Assembly: GCA_019677205.1 (NCBI GenBank)
Contig: JAAMXY010000261.1
Location: forward strand, 14,751-78,750
Direction: 5' to 3'
Source of the DNA: Pinguiococcus pyrenoidosus
Taxonomy: Eukaryota > Sar > Pinguiophyceae > Pinguiochrysidales > Pinguiochrysidaceae
DNA: 64,000 bases
In this document: positions 32,794 to 43,885 of the stretch, one piece after another
Numbering within the stretch: position 1 is the stretch's first letter
How the letters are laid out: each line of letters begins with the position of its first letter
Program-made: the position numbers and the translations under genes
The notes under the pieces: generated by a model
What the model saw: the letters and a program-made list of their open reading frames with translations, nothing else
What the model was told of the DNA's origin: nothing
The model's database searches: none

Positions 32794-33323
32794 ATGAAGC
32801 TGCTCCTCGGTTTGCTCGCTCTCAGCTCAGCTGCGGCGTGGGTGGCCCCATCAGCGCGCCGCACCACGGTGCGGGTGTTCTCCAGCAGCACCAGCACCAA
32901 CATGGGCAACCAGATTACGGTGATCTCCAGTCCGCCGCAGGAGACTCTGAGCGCGTTGGGCGTCTCGGAATGGCCTACGTGGGGATGTGAGGTGCGTGCC
33001 TTGCTCTTCTTGCACGAAAAACGCCACATGTTGTTCGTTTAGTGAAGAATGCCCCAAAGGCCTCCAAGTTCCCGTGGAGCTATGGCGAGAAGGAGACCTG
33101 CTTCCTCCTAGCTGGCCGCGTGACGGTCACGCCGGACGGTGGAGAACCTGTGACTTTTGGGAAAGGCGACCTGGTCACATTTCCCCAAGGTCCGAGTCAC
33201 TATCTGAGACAGAAAGGATCGGGCCTCGCAGGACAACTGCTGATTGATCTTCTTCTCTCAGGCATGTCGTGTGTTTGGGACGTCCATGAAGCCGTGTCCA
33301 AGCACTACAAATTTGGCGAATAA
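32794..33323 (+). CDS. Plastid-targeted small cupin (DUF861/cupin_3-like)
   Basis: Exons 32794-32991, 33048-33189 and 33262-33323 (133 aa). The start MKLLLGLLALSSAAAWVAPSA is a signal peptide whose cleavage site AAAW-VAP is followed by a Ser/Arg-rich transit stretch. The body has LGVSEWPTWGCE, SKFPWSYGEKETCFLLAG, VTVTPDGGEPVTFGKGDLVTFP and SCVWDVHEAVSKHYKFG. These are typical of the single-domain cupin_3 family, related to ureidoglycine aminohydrolase and EutQ-like barrels. Metal ligands are incomplete and the substrate is unknown. Import into the plastid is inferred from the bipartite leader, with Trp in place of the usual Phe. Confidence 0.8.
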
Positions 33324-33378
33324 GCTCATCGAGTGGCGGTGTGCCTGAGCTCGGTTGAGTCGCCATCTTTCACGCTTT

Positions 33379-33455
33379 NNNNNNNNNNNNNNNNNNNNNN
33401 NNNNNNNNNNNNNNNNNNNNNNNNNNNNNNNNNNNNNNNNNNNNNNNNNNNNNNN
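33379..33455. other. Assembly gap (77 Ns)
   Basis: A run of N directly before the GCTT microsatellite. The gap probably reflects failure to assemble the repeat, so the true distance between the cupin and LRRC45-like genes is unknown. Confidence 0.98.

Positions 33456-33541
<86 letters not shown>
33456..33541. repeat. (GCTT)n tetranucleotide microsatellite
   Basis: About 21 perfect copies of TGCT/GCTT between the gap and the stop codon of the LRRC45-like gene. Frames reading CLLA repeats across it are artefacts. Confidence 0.97.
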
Positions 33542-33543
<2 letters not shown>

Positions 33544-35489
33544 ATCCTTGTGCGATGCTGTCGATTTCTTTCCGGAAGAGCCGCGACAATTCGCTGGTGA
33601 GGCTATCCTGTAGCTCTTGGAGATGAGCCATGGCGCGCCGGTCGTGCTCTAGCTTGACCGCTCGCAGCTGCTGCAGCTCGGCATGTGCCGTGTTCAGGCG
33701 GAGTCTCGTGCCCTCCAACTCCTGCTCCCAGGCAATCTTCTCTTTCTGGAAGGTCAGCTCGACGGCTGCCAGCCGCTCCTGGGCGCTCTTCTTCTCCGTG
33801 CCGAGGTCAAGCTCCAGAGCCTTGAGGCGCGCTTGCAAGCTCGCCGTCTTGGCACTCATCTGCCGCGAATCGGCCATGGCCTTGGATGCCTCTGCGTCCT
33901 TGATGCGCAGCCTTTGTCGCACTTCGTCAAGCTCTTGGGTGGCGCCGCGGAGTTGCTGCTCAAACTGGTACAGCTCCTGTGCATGGGTCTCGCGTGCCTG
34001 GAGCAGCTGGCTCTTTGCCTCCTCGGCTTCGAGTTCCTTCTGGCTTCGGAACGTCTCGTACGACGCCTTCTTCGTGCTGAGCTCGGCCACATTCGCTTCG
34101 TAGATCCGCTGATACTTCGCGCGCATCGACGCTTCGGCCTTGCTACGCTCCGCCTCGATCCGGAGCTGCTGCTCCGCGGCCTGCCGCTCGCTTGCGGTCC
34201 GCTGCTCTTCTGACTTCTGCAGCTCCTTCTCCAACTGCAGCATCTGCTCCTGCGCCTGAGCTAGCCGGCGCTCCATCCGATCGCTCACTTCCCGCAGACG
34301 CTCGTCGGCCACCCGACGCTGATTAGAGAGCTCCTCCTTCAAAGCTTCGACATCCCGCTCGGCCCGTTGCACATCGGCGACTGCGTCCTCCAGGGTCTGC
34401 CTGCGCTCTGCCTCTGCCCTTTCCGCACGGGAGATGGCCGCTGCCTTCTCGTTGCTGGCGCTCGTCCCAGCCCGCTGAGCGTTGCGGAGCTCCGCCTCCA
34501 GCTCTCCAATGCGCACGCTGGAGCCCAGCTCCTTCGCGCCCAGCGTTCTCTTCAGCTCGATCAGCTCTGTGTTGATCTCGCTCTTCTCCCTCTTCTCGTT
34601 CTTCAGGAGATCCTCCAAGGCCACGATCCGGTCTTCGCTGGTGCGCTCCTGCTCCCTGAGCCGATGCTTCAGGTCCTCGATCGTGCTCATGAGTCGCGTC
34701 TCGGCATTCGCCTGCTCTTCGAGTCGCCGAGAGAGATTCTCGTTGGCGCCTTTCAGGGACAAGCTCTCCGCCTCGGCGTCGGTCAGGCGCTCCGCCGTCT
34801 GCAGCAGCTGATTCTCCACCGCCTATGGCAGATCCAATGCAGCAGGAACGTCGCCCGTCAGTCCCTCGCAGAACCACTCTTCACTCAGAAGCTCTTGTAC
34901 CCACCTGAAGGCTCTCCGAGTTCCCAAGGTTGTCGACATCCAGCAGCAGCGGATCGGGGCCAACGGAGGTCGGGTCCACGGCCCTTTGGAGGTCTCGCTG
35001 TGCCGCCTCGCTCAGCTTGTTCCCCGTGACCAGCAGCTCGGAGAGACCGCACTTGCTGCCGCGTATGGCCGATGCCAAAGCCTGCGCTCCCGCGTCGCCG
35101 ATCGAGTTCCACCGCAGGTCCAGACGCTTGAGCGAGGTGTTGAGCGCCAGGCCCTGGGCCAGCAGCTTGGCGCCCTCGTGGTTGATCTGATTGTTGCGGA
35201 GATCCAAGTCGGTGATGGTGTCGTTCACTTCCAGAGCGGAGCTCAGGCGACTCAGACCGGCCTCTGAGAAGCCGATGTTGTTCCATTCCAGGCTGACAAC
35301 CCTCAGGGAGCGATTCAGCTTCAGCATATCCGCCAATGCGATGCTGCCTTCCGCCCCGATGTTGTTCCCGCGCAGAATCAGGGTAGTGGTGCTGCTATCA
35401 CCGCGCAGTTTCTCCGCGATGGAGCGCGCCTTGGAGTCCCCGATGAACTCATCGCTGATCACGAGCTCGTGAGACGACATCGTCACCAT
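33542..35489 (-). CDS. LRRC45: LRRC45-like leucine-rich repeat and coiled-coil protein
   Basis: Two exons, 34905-35489 and 33542-34822 (621 aa; the human protein is about 670). Residues 1-195 hold ribonuclease-inhibitor-type LRRs: TTTLILRGNNIGAEGSIALAD, RVVSLEWNNIGFSEAGL, ITDLDLRNNQINHEGAKLLA and LKRLDLRWNSIGDAGAQAL. From about residue 200 to the end it is a continuous coiled coil. This order and the phrases LDLRNNQI.H.GA and LDLRWN match LRRC45. Known: LRRC45 is a centrosome linker and appendage-associated protein needed for cilium formation. Inference: basal body or flagellar root protein. The stop abuts the microsatellite. Confidence 0.8.
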
Positions 35490-35574
35490 CGGCGGCGTCA
35501 GAAGGGACGCTCGAGGGCGCTTCTCTCACGAGACTCCCACCCGAATATCCGCAGAGATGCGATTCAAACTTCCG

Positions 35575-35890
35575 TCACGACCTAAAAACAAAAATCACGT
35601 TTTAGATATTGAAATATCTACACTTTTTCAACTATCTTACTTTTCCGAAAGATTCTTCTTCTGAAATTTGTATCAGTAAGTGATTACTGCAGTATTTCAT
35701 CGAATTTGTAAGGCGCCATGAATTTTCATGAAAAATCCGACACTGAAGGTCCCGAAATTCGATGAATATGCCCTCTCAAGGAACGCAAACGCTTTGCGCA
35801 CCGACGGTCACCGCCATTGTCTTTGTCTGGCGCCACATTTTCTGAGCCATACCTCGAGTTGTGGGCTCAGCGCGCGGCGCTTGACTCACC
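35575..35890. promoter_or_regulatory. Divergent promoter spacer between LRRC45-like and RER1
   Basis: 35580-35720 is AT-rich. TGGCGCCACATTTT at about 35829 is the nearest E2F-like box, about 60 bp before the RER1 ATG. The role is inferred from layout. Confidence 0.45.
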
Positions 35891-37015
35891 ATGAATCAGG
35901 TATGCGCTTTGAGAGCGCCAGAGATCCTGTGCATCCGCGACCGTTACTCGCTTTCTCTGGCTTGGCCATTTGACTTCGAGACTTGCACAATTAGTGGAGC
36001 ACAGCGCTTCCACAGCTTCCGAAGCGCCATTCTCGTCACTGACGCCTTCTGTGTGCTTCTTCAGATGGGGGATGAGCCCTCCAAGCTTGAAGTCTTCCAG
36101 GCGAAGCTCAGCAGGTGCGGCCTCGGAAAGATTCCACCGCCTTCGAATCGCGCAAATGGGGGAGTTGCGCGCGTTTTCGCCGCGTTTTGCTCGTGAATCT
36201 TAGGTTGGGGGCTTCCGGAGCTCTCTCACTCACGAGGAATTGTGTTGACGTCGGCAGGACGTATCAGCATTACCTGGACAAGTCCGCAATCTACACGGCG
36301 CCTCGGTGGCTGTCGTTCTTCGGGATCTTAGCGCTGTATTTACTCAGAGTAAGTGCCCAAACGATGGCTTAAGTGCAGGTTTTTTTCATAGTTGAGGATT
36401 GGGGGGTTGGGGGGCCGAGGCGAGGCGAGGGAAAAGGCAGCGGCATCCTTTTCTGCATCGTCGTGGCGCATGGGTGGGATCGCAAGCACGGCAAGGCTCA
36501 TCGTTGGGGTCTCCTTCCGCAGATATACGTCGTGAACGGCTTCTTCCTGGTGACCTACGCTCTGGGAATCTTCCTTCTCAACAATCTGATTGGGTTCCTG
36601 ACGCCCCAGTTAGATCCAGAGGCAGACAGGTGCGAACACGCCAGTGGCTTGCATGGTGCGCTGGAGGGCTGCTAGCTGACGGCGCTCCCGTGCATCCCGT
36701 GAACCATTCAGGGGAGACGGGCTGGGCCTACCGACGACGAACAACGACGTGGACGAGTTCCGCCCTTTCGAGCGTCGGCTGCCGGAGTTCCAGTTCTGGT
36801 ACTCGTGCATCAAGGGACTGGTCTACTGCTTCATGATGACTTTCTTCAGCGTCTTCGACGTGCCCGTGTTCTGGCCGATTCTGCTGATCTACTTCATCGT
36901 GCTCTTCTCCCTGACCATGAAGCGGCAGATCCAGCACATGATCAAATACAAGTATGTGCCATTCAGCTGGGGAAAGCCGAAGCACACGGGCAAGAAAGCC
37001 AAAGACGACACGTGA
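35891..37015 (+). CDS. RER1: RER1, Golgi-to-ER retrieval receptor
   Basis: Five exons, 35891-35899, 36065-36114, 36258-36348, 36523-36629 and 36712-37015, give 186 aa. Seen: [91 protein letters not shown] and [19 protein letters not shown]. These are the diagnostic RER1 blocks, with four membrane helices in two hairpins and a Lys-rich tail (KKAKDD) facing the cytosol. Known: RER1 sorts ER membrane proteins and unassembled subunits back from the cis-Golgi. The first exon is only three codons (MNQ), which is unusual; the ATG beginning MGDEPSK in exon 2 is an alternative start. Confidence 0.93.
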
Positions 37016-37232
37016 ACAAGCCTGCCGTAGCTCGCGGGCTTCGGCCTTTGTGATACAGTAGATCCAGGAGGAGCCGGAGCGTGGATGCTGAGTAGGTAAT
37101 CGCTTTCTTCGGCATGCAAAAATCGGATCGAAAGCACCTTGACACTTGTCACAGCTGGTTCCCACGTGTCATCTCACACTACAAAATGAGGAGCAGCGCG
37201 ATGCAAGCGAAGGAGTGCTGAGGACGTGGAAC

Positions 37233-39570
37233 CTAGCCACGGCCTGCCATCTGCACGCGCTCCTCGCCCTCCTCCTGCGTCCCTGCCTTCCGCTCCTTGA
37301 ACTTCTTGTAGAGGCGCTCTAGCGTATGCCGGCACGGGAAGACGGTCTACAAAGACGGAAGAACACATGGCGAGCACGGTGAGAAGAAGCGCGCGGCCTC
37401 CACGAGAGAAACAAGGGCGCTGTACCTTCAGCTTGATGCACATCAGGAATGCTCCTGCCAGTTTGCGATGCAGCGAGTACGCCTCCCGCGGAGGCGGTGT
37501 CAAGCGGTGCTTTGCAAAGGTCTCGCTGTACTCCGCGATCCGGCGCGTGATGCCAGATCCGTGAAAGTCAAACGGCTTGTGCGTGAAGAACGGCTCTCCA
37601 ACCACGAGTCCAGCTCGCACGTGGGCCTCCGTCATGGCCGGAGACTCGTCCCCGGTCAGGAATCCCATGTCTTTGCTGACCTGTGCAAGCAGGACTGTAT
37701 CAGCGCCGTCCCGGAGTCGGCCGAGGCGCTTTCGCTTCGACTGCTGCCTCATACCTGCACCATCGTCTCCTTGTCGCCGTTCGCGGCAGCCCAGACCAGC
37801 TCGGCGTAGTCATCCACAAAGCGCTCCGGGAACTCCCGCGCGGCACCAAAGTCAATGAGGTTTAGCACGCCTTTCCCGCCGGCGGCGTCGGCGTCGTACA
37901 GATAGTTCCCCCAGTTCGGATCCGTCTGCATGAAGCGCCACTCAAACAGTTCCCGCATCGTGATCTCCAGCTGAAACTGGGCGATCTCGTTGCGCCGCTC
38001 CTGGGACAGCTTGGACGCCGTCTGATCCACTGGCTTTCCCGAGACAAATTCGCTCGTCAACACGCGAGCAGAGCACAGCTCCGGGATGATCTCCGGCACG
38101 TGCACGCGGCCCTCGAACATGGGAACTTCCCGAATCAGATGCGCAAAGCGCTGCTGATGCAATGCTTCCTGCAAGTGCCGCGGGCTTAGAGCTACCGTCG
38201 CTACATCATCGAGCTTGGGACGTCTGGCAAACCTGCTCATAATCGCACTCCCGCGTGAGCTCTTCCTTGGCAACTTGGACGATCTCGTCGATGAAAAGCC
38301 CTGGGGGCAAGAAGTTGCCGAAGGACAGCAGTCGCTGCAAGTTGCGGATGTCGCTGTCGATGGAATCGGCGACGCCCGGGTACTGAACTTTCACCGCCAC
38401 CTTGCGCCCGTCCTTCAGGAAGCCCTTGTGCACCTGCCCGATCGACGCGGCCGCGATCGGCGTGTCGTCGAACTCGTCAAACTTGCTCCTCCAGTCCTCG
38501 CCGAGCTCTGCCTTCATGACGCTCTCCAGCTGTCGGGTGGGCATCATGTCTGCGTTCGAGCGCACGCGCTCGAGGGCCCGCGACAGCGGTGCCGGCAGAA
38601 CAGATTCGTCCTGGATACTCAGCATCTGTCCGAGCTTCAGAGCTGCGCCGCGCATGCCCGACAACGCAGACGCCAGACGCTCCGCATTGGCATCGCTCAT
38701 CGCGGCAGATCGAAAGCCGCCGTTGCCGCTACCGGTGCGGCGAACGGACTCCGCGAAGGTTCCCCACGCCAAGCCAGCCGCCAAGGAGCCGAATCCCAGG
38801 ACGCGTTGCAGTGGTGTGGACGGCACTGCTCTCTGTCGCATTCTGCGCCGCAACAACGTTCATTCCCAGTGAGTTCCGCGTCCAGATCAACGCGAAGCCC
38901 GGAAAAGTCGCCAACAGGCAGAGATGGAGATGGCGCCGGTCTCACCTCTTGCGTAGCTCTTGTTCCAGCTCCTCCTTCTCCTCGGGGGGTAACGTGGAGG
39001 GATCTATGATCTTCCCATCCGGTTCGGTCAGCACCTCTTCCGCCACCTCCTTCTGTACCTCCTCCACAGTAGCTTGGGCTTCCTGCGCGCCACTTGGTGG
39101 CGACGTCGGCGGCTCCGGAGCAGGCATTTCTGCAGCCTCGGCTGCGGCTTTCTCGACATGGAAGGTGTCCGCGGCCTCCGCCGCCGCCTGCTTCTCCGCC
39201 GTCGGCGCTGCTGCAGCCCGCATGGCCGTGTTGAGGTCCACTCGAGGAGGCTGCTGCGATGCAATGTCCCTGGCTGCAGCGATTGGCAGGCAATAGAGGA
39301 GATTTGGCTGAGGAATCGGAAGTTCTTCGCTGACTCTGCAAAGGTTTTGGCCGAATTTCGCCCATTTGTCCACCAATTTTGCCACTTTTTCTCTCGCATT
39401 GACCTCTCACAGGCAGCAAAAGCCCGAAGACGCTCGAAGCAGCGCTTACCGTGGCGGCCCAAGGACGTCCACTGCTGCGTGGCCTCGCTGCCCAGCAGCC
39501 GGCCCAGGTGGCGGAGCACTAGGGAGGCCCCCTGCGCCACGCGTCGAGCGTCGCTGGCGAGCTTGGACAT
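37233..39570 (-). CDS. COQ8: COQ8/ADCK (UbiB-family) atypical kinase
   Basis: Six exons at about 39450-39570, 38945-39273, 38233-38842, 37752-38168, 37426-37680 and 37233-37346 (about 614 aa). Seen: the family KxGQ motif [12 protein letters not shown], Ala-rich loop [11 protein letters not shown], lysine in VAVKVQYPG, ExD motif [10 protein letters not shown], catalytic-loop [12 protein letters not shown] and [10 protein letters not shown]. Known: these mark COQ8/ADCK3, an ATPase of the mitochondrial inner membrane needed to assemble the coenzyme Q synthesis complex. A linker of about 100 residues rich in Ala, Glu and Pro precedes the KxGQ domain. No strong mitochondrial presequence is visible in exon 1 ([19 protein letters not shown]), though an N-terminal amphipathic helix is typical. 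A plastid member of the ABC1K group is an alternative. Confidence 0.9.
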
Positions 39571-39921
39571 GGCAGACTACTACCGCTGCCGTTGCTGAGC
39601 CTCTCAAGTTCAGTAGTGGGCGCTGTGGTCTGCGTTCTCGAGATGAAACCGTCGCCACGTACTTTCGGAACCTTCTGAAGAAGAGTCAGCTGATATGGGG
39701 TGGTGGACTGTAGTACAGGTGGATACGATGAAAGGTACCGGACAGAGGACGAAGCGACAGAGAATCCGGCGAACCAAAACGTCGACGCGAGAGAAGATGG
39801 AGAGGAGAGCGGGGAGGACCACCAGATTTGGAGGCCGTTATGATTGTCGGATAGATGGTGTCGAAGTTGACAAAGTACATCGGGTGGCATAGCTTGGGCA
39901 ACGATATGCGGAGGGAGAGAT

Positions 39922-39962
<41 letters not shown>

Positions 39963-40251
39963 CCTCATCCTCATCCTCATCATCCTCATCATCTTTCCCT
40001 GGGAAACACCCAGCACATGATGTGCGAGCGAGGCCCCCTTCAGCGGCGACCTCCAAGGTCGTCTGTATTCCTGGCGCTGAATGGAGCAAGGTTGCTACAT
40101 CTAGCTCGGCGAATCGCGGCGTTTCTACTGTGTCTGCGGCGCGGTGGTGCTCGATGTTTGGCTGGTACTTGTGACCTCCTTAAGAAAATGATGGTCGTCA
40201 GCGCCTTTGTCGGCGAAAACTAGATGCACGTGCATGCTTCTCTCACCGCGC
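39571..40251. other. Spacer with simple repeats, no gene seen
   Basis: It holds the ATC/TCC microsatellite at 39921-39993 and lies between the COQ8 start and the 3' end of the pepsin-like gene. Frames through the repeat encode His or Asp/Met runs and are not credible. Confidence 0.45.
39921..39993. repeat. (ATC)n trinucleotide microsatellite with CTCATC tail
   Basis: About 13 ATC/TCA units followed by interrupted CCTCAT units. Non-coding by context. Confidence 0.95.
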
Positions 40252-43139
40252 TCACTTGTTGGCCCCGGCGGTGCCAGCCTCCCGCATGGCCCGTAAGAAA
40301 CATCCGCAGCGTGTGAAACACGTCTGAGAGAATGACCTACGCGGGATTGCAGCAGCAACCATTGATGGGCAATCCAAGTGCGGAATACTCCTCTTCGGAA
40401 AAAGAAGTGACGCACCTTGGTCAACTCGCCGTCGTACTGGTTCATCACGAGAAAGATGGAATAGTCGGACAGGAACCAGACGATGAAGTCGCTGGCAGCT
40501 AAGCGGCGCCAAGATGGTGAGAACGCTGGCCTTGGGGACGCTGGAAAGAAACGATGGAACAAGATAGATCGACGCACCCAACACGCACGCGACGATGACG
40601 AGACCCCAAAAGCCAGAGGAGCTGAGGCGGCAGTCTTCCCCCGCTTCGTCCAGCTCCAGCAACCAATACTCCTCGCATCTGTGAAAGGATGCGGTTGTCA
40701 TCATCGCCACTTGCATCCTCGTCATCGTCACCATGTCCATCCATGCCATTTTTTTCAAGTTGACGTTCGTCAGGGCGAAGCGGCACAGGAAAGGGAAGAC
40801 TTACGCTGGTGGTTCGCACTGATTCAGGCGTTGCACAAACTCTTGTGCACCTGCGCATGACGGCGAAGTCCTGCACAGGCCAATTGAAGTCTCTTCGAAG
40901 CAGAGAGAGGCATTAGCCACGGGCACACCCTGCGCTTTGCCGTCGACAAGCTCTGTACCTATGAGACCGAGCTGAGCATTGCTCTCCTGGCTAGGCACAC
41001 TGTTGAATCCAAAGTCTGACGGAAGGGACACCAAGGAGCAATCACTTGCTGAAGACTAAAGCGGCGATCCTTGGCGAGCTTTTTACCGCATTCCGTTCGG
41101 TTCAGTTGACTAATGCCCACCAAGTGGTGCTGCATATCGAAGGCCACATAGAAATTGTCCGCCAGTACCATGGATCCTGAAACGCATCGGCTTGTCAGCC
41201 ACATGACCTCCGATCTTTGAGCTCTGAACGCTCCTCACCAAAGACGATCGGCTCCACCCCGGCATTCGACGTTCTGTAGTCGACTTCTCGAGTCGCTCCC
41301 CTTTGCATGCAGAGCGGAATGTGCTGTCCCGTAGACGCACTTGTCAAAGAGCAAGAGAAGGAAGTGTGGCACGTCAGAGCCGCGTGCAGGCGACGTAGCA
41401 TCTCAGCGCGGACCTGCTCACCTTTCTATGTACAGCTCCGGAGAGTCCCACAGCAGCAAGGTGGAGAAGTCAAGGGACAGACTCTCGGACGCAGTGGCCG
41501 AAAGGGCAAATGTCAGATGCGGCAGGGAGTTCACGTGCGATGTCGAAACCCAGCACATGGCCCCGCTAAAGACGTGCTGCTCATTTCGCTGCGATTAGTC
41601 GCGAACCGCATGTCATCGGCTATGCTCCGTCCTTCGCGTACCTCCGACTCCGGCTGCGTGGTGATGTCGTCCAACTCGGGCACGCGCTTGGGACGATCGT
41701 CGGGGTTGCTATAGATGCAGTGCGAGACCTACGGGAAGTGCCGCCTGCTTAGCCTGTCCAACGACGCTACGGTCATCCTTAGCGGGCCTGCTCACCGGCA
41801 AATAAGCAGCGAGCGTGTCGAAGTACTCCCGAGGTAGTCGGAGGCAGGTAGCGGCGCTGCTGACCACGACCGGCCAGTTGCTCACGGTTCTGCCGCAAAT
41901 CGTGGGTTAGCATAGCAATCTGCGAAGTACCGGAAGCTTCCAAGCAAGGCAAAGAGGCAAAGAATGGTGGTCTCACCTTCCGAAGAGTGGGACGTCGCAG
42001 AACTGCGCATTGTACATGCGGAACTGATGCAGCTGCTGGTTGTCCGTGGGAAGCTCTCCCCAAGACATTTCGCTCCGATACTCTTCCGCCAGTCCCCCAA
42101 TGTCAACCCAAGACGTCCGTCCTGCAATACAAGACGACCGCGCCCTCAGCAGCAGTTCGGCTCTGGCAATCGGTGCGACTCCTCAGTTTCTTCCCACCGG
42201 AACACAGGCGATACAAGCGGAGCGCAAAGAGCAAAGAATCCACACTAGCGTCCGCCACGAGCTCGGTCCACACGGTGATCTGATCCGACGCCTTTGTGGA
42301 CGCCATGGCTCCCCTGCGTGGAATGAATGGCCTGAGCTTCGCAACTTCGTCGATAAGTCTCGGAGATGGAGAGTCGCACATTGGGAGCAGTGTTCCATGC
42401 GTGGGATACGCCGCGCCGATGACCCCGCCGATCGCTCCGTTCCATGGCTGATGCAAGCGGTCTCCTTCCCGAACCTCGAGGCTACGTGCATCGACCACGA
42501 CGCGATTCGGAGCCTCGACGAGGACGGTCGCATCACTGGCGTTCTCTCCTAGGAAAGCCTTCGCGTCACAGAGGGACAGGGGCCGCGTGGAGAGACTTGC
42601 CACGCACCGATGAGGTTGACGGCCTGCGGAGACGCCGCACAGAAGAGGAACTCGAGCAGGTACCCGTCTACCACCTGGCCTCCGCAGAAGGTCGAGGTAA
42701 CTTCAGTGTCTTCATCTGCGAGGACAGTCGACTCGTTGACGTGAGGGCAGGGATTGATTGAGCCTTGTACTTTGCCTTGTGCAGGCACAACATCGCGGGT
42801 GCTGACGCTGTCGCTTCTTCTTCGGAAGAGACCCACAAAGAAGAGAAAAGCAGAGCGCATGCTTGGACATCTGCTCAGAGCAACGTTTTCCACCGGAGGA
42901 GGCGAAGAACACGTACCCAAAAGATACAGGGTGGTCGACTGCGTGTCCAGCATCACGCGTGGCACAGTCTCCCCTCCGACGCGCTGCAGCGTGAGGCCAA
43001 AATGGTACCCGACGCTCTCCAGCCGGAGGAAGAAGAGCGGCGAGGAAATCTCCGCAGAGCTCTCGGGCGCTGCAGCGCTCAGCAGTAGGGCACAAAGGAA
43101 CAGCTTCGACACGTGCCGCCACAGCCTTCGAGCAGCCAT
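40252..43139 (-). CDS. Membrane-anchored pepsin-like protein with altered catalytic motifs
   Basis: Thirteen exons join in frame, at about 42917-43139, 42608-42763, 42246-42548, 41977-42121, 41796-41889, 41642-41728, 41422-41576, 41239-41339, 41087-41176, 40805-41015, 40578-40678, 40416-40540 and 40252-40323 (620 aa). Seen: signal peptide, then VPRVMLDTQSTTLYLLG around Asp65, where pepsins have DTGS. Next come GAIGGVIGAAYPTHGTLLP and RMYNAQFCDVPLFG. The second half has NWPVVVSSAATCLRLPREYF, where pepsins have VDSGTT followed by LRLP, then LPHLTFALS and LADNFYVAFDMQHHLVGIS. A C-terminal TM helix (FWGLVIVACVLGASIYL) and a short cytosolic tail end the chain. Known: A1 proteases need both Asp residues. 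Inference: a pseudoprotease with a BACE-like topology. AGCGCGAAAC lies about 57 bp upstream. Confidence 0.8.
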
Positions 43140-43155
43140 GCTGCTGCTGAAGCAG

Positions 43156-43885
43156 TCAACAGCCAGTGCCGGAACTCGGGCAAACTTCGAGAATCAGCGC
43201 GAAACCCTTGGCGCCAAAGGGGCGACGGCTGAACCAGAAGAGCAGAGGCGCCTTTTGGCAAGCTGAGCTAATGCATTGCTCTCGGGATGCTTCATGAGAG
43301 ATCCCGTGGACGAGCCCCAATGACGTCTGGACCTGGGGAGCATCGCCCAATGGCGCTCGATCGGCCTTTGTTGGGGTAAAGCGGTGGGGAGCAGAAGGGC
43401 CAACATACGCAGACATGCAGACGCAAACGGGAACGAAGTCCATCCAAGTCGACCTACCGAAGCAGCAGAACACTTGCTCCAGGGTTTCCCCCTTCCGACA
43501 GGAGCTAACCACGAGCATTCGCCCAATCCTGATGCTGTCCAAATATTGGCTTGGCCCGTTGTCTAAAGCTCTCGCCTCGTTCGCTCGTCTGTGGTCGTAA
43601 TCTACATGACCAGAACCATCCACGTCCCAACCCGACACGTCCAGCTAGGCGTATCCATTGCGTTCATACGGAGAAGCGATGCGAAATCGATAGACATCCA
43701 GGCGAGTCCAGGGTGGTACTTCCGTCGAGTGCCCAGTTCTTGGTGATGTTCCCCATTTAGCGTCAAATCACAGTTTGGGATCAGGACAGATAGCTCGACG
43801 ATAGACACATACTTGCGCAGGTCATCATTGTGGTCGAGCTTGCCGGTACCAAGAGGGTCTCCGACGACACCGTCGAAGGCAAATT
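43156..43885 (-). CDS. Possible EF-hand protein, partial model
   Basis: Two exon-like stretches (43811-43885 and from 43644 down) join in frame and place two calcium-loop motifs back to back: GDPLGTGKLDHNDDL and WDVDGSGHVDYDH. Both follow DxxGTGxLDxxD or DxDGSGxVD loops of EF-hands, although His occupies position 12 of the second. The frame stays open to 43156. I could not fix the 5' exons (somewhere in 43890-44600) or the true 3' end, which would overlap the promoter of the pepsin-like gene. It could be a pseudogene fragment. Confidence 0.35.

Noticed and set aside
33333-33626. A frame encoding CLLA repeats across the gap
   Set aside because: Produced by the GCTT microsatellite and Ns.
39855-40223. 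A His-run frame (HHHHHHPPHPHP type)
   Set aside because: Direct reading of the ATC/TCC microsatellite; no start context or splice partners.
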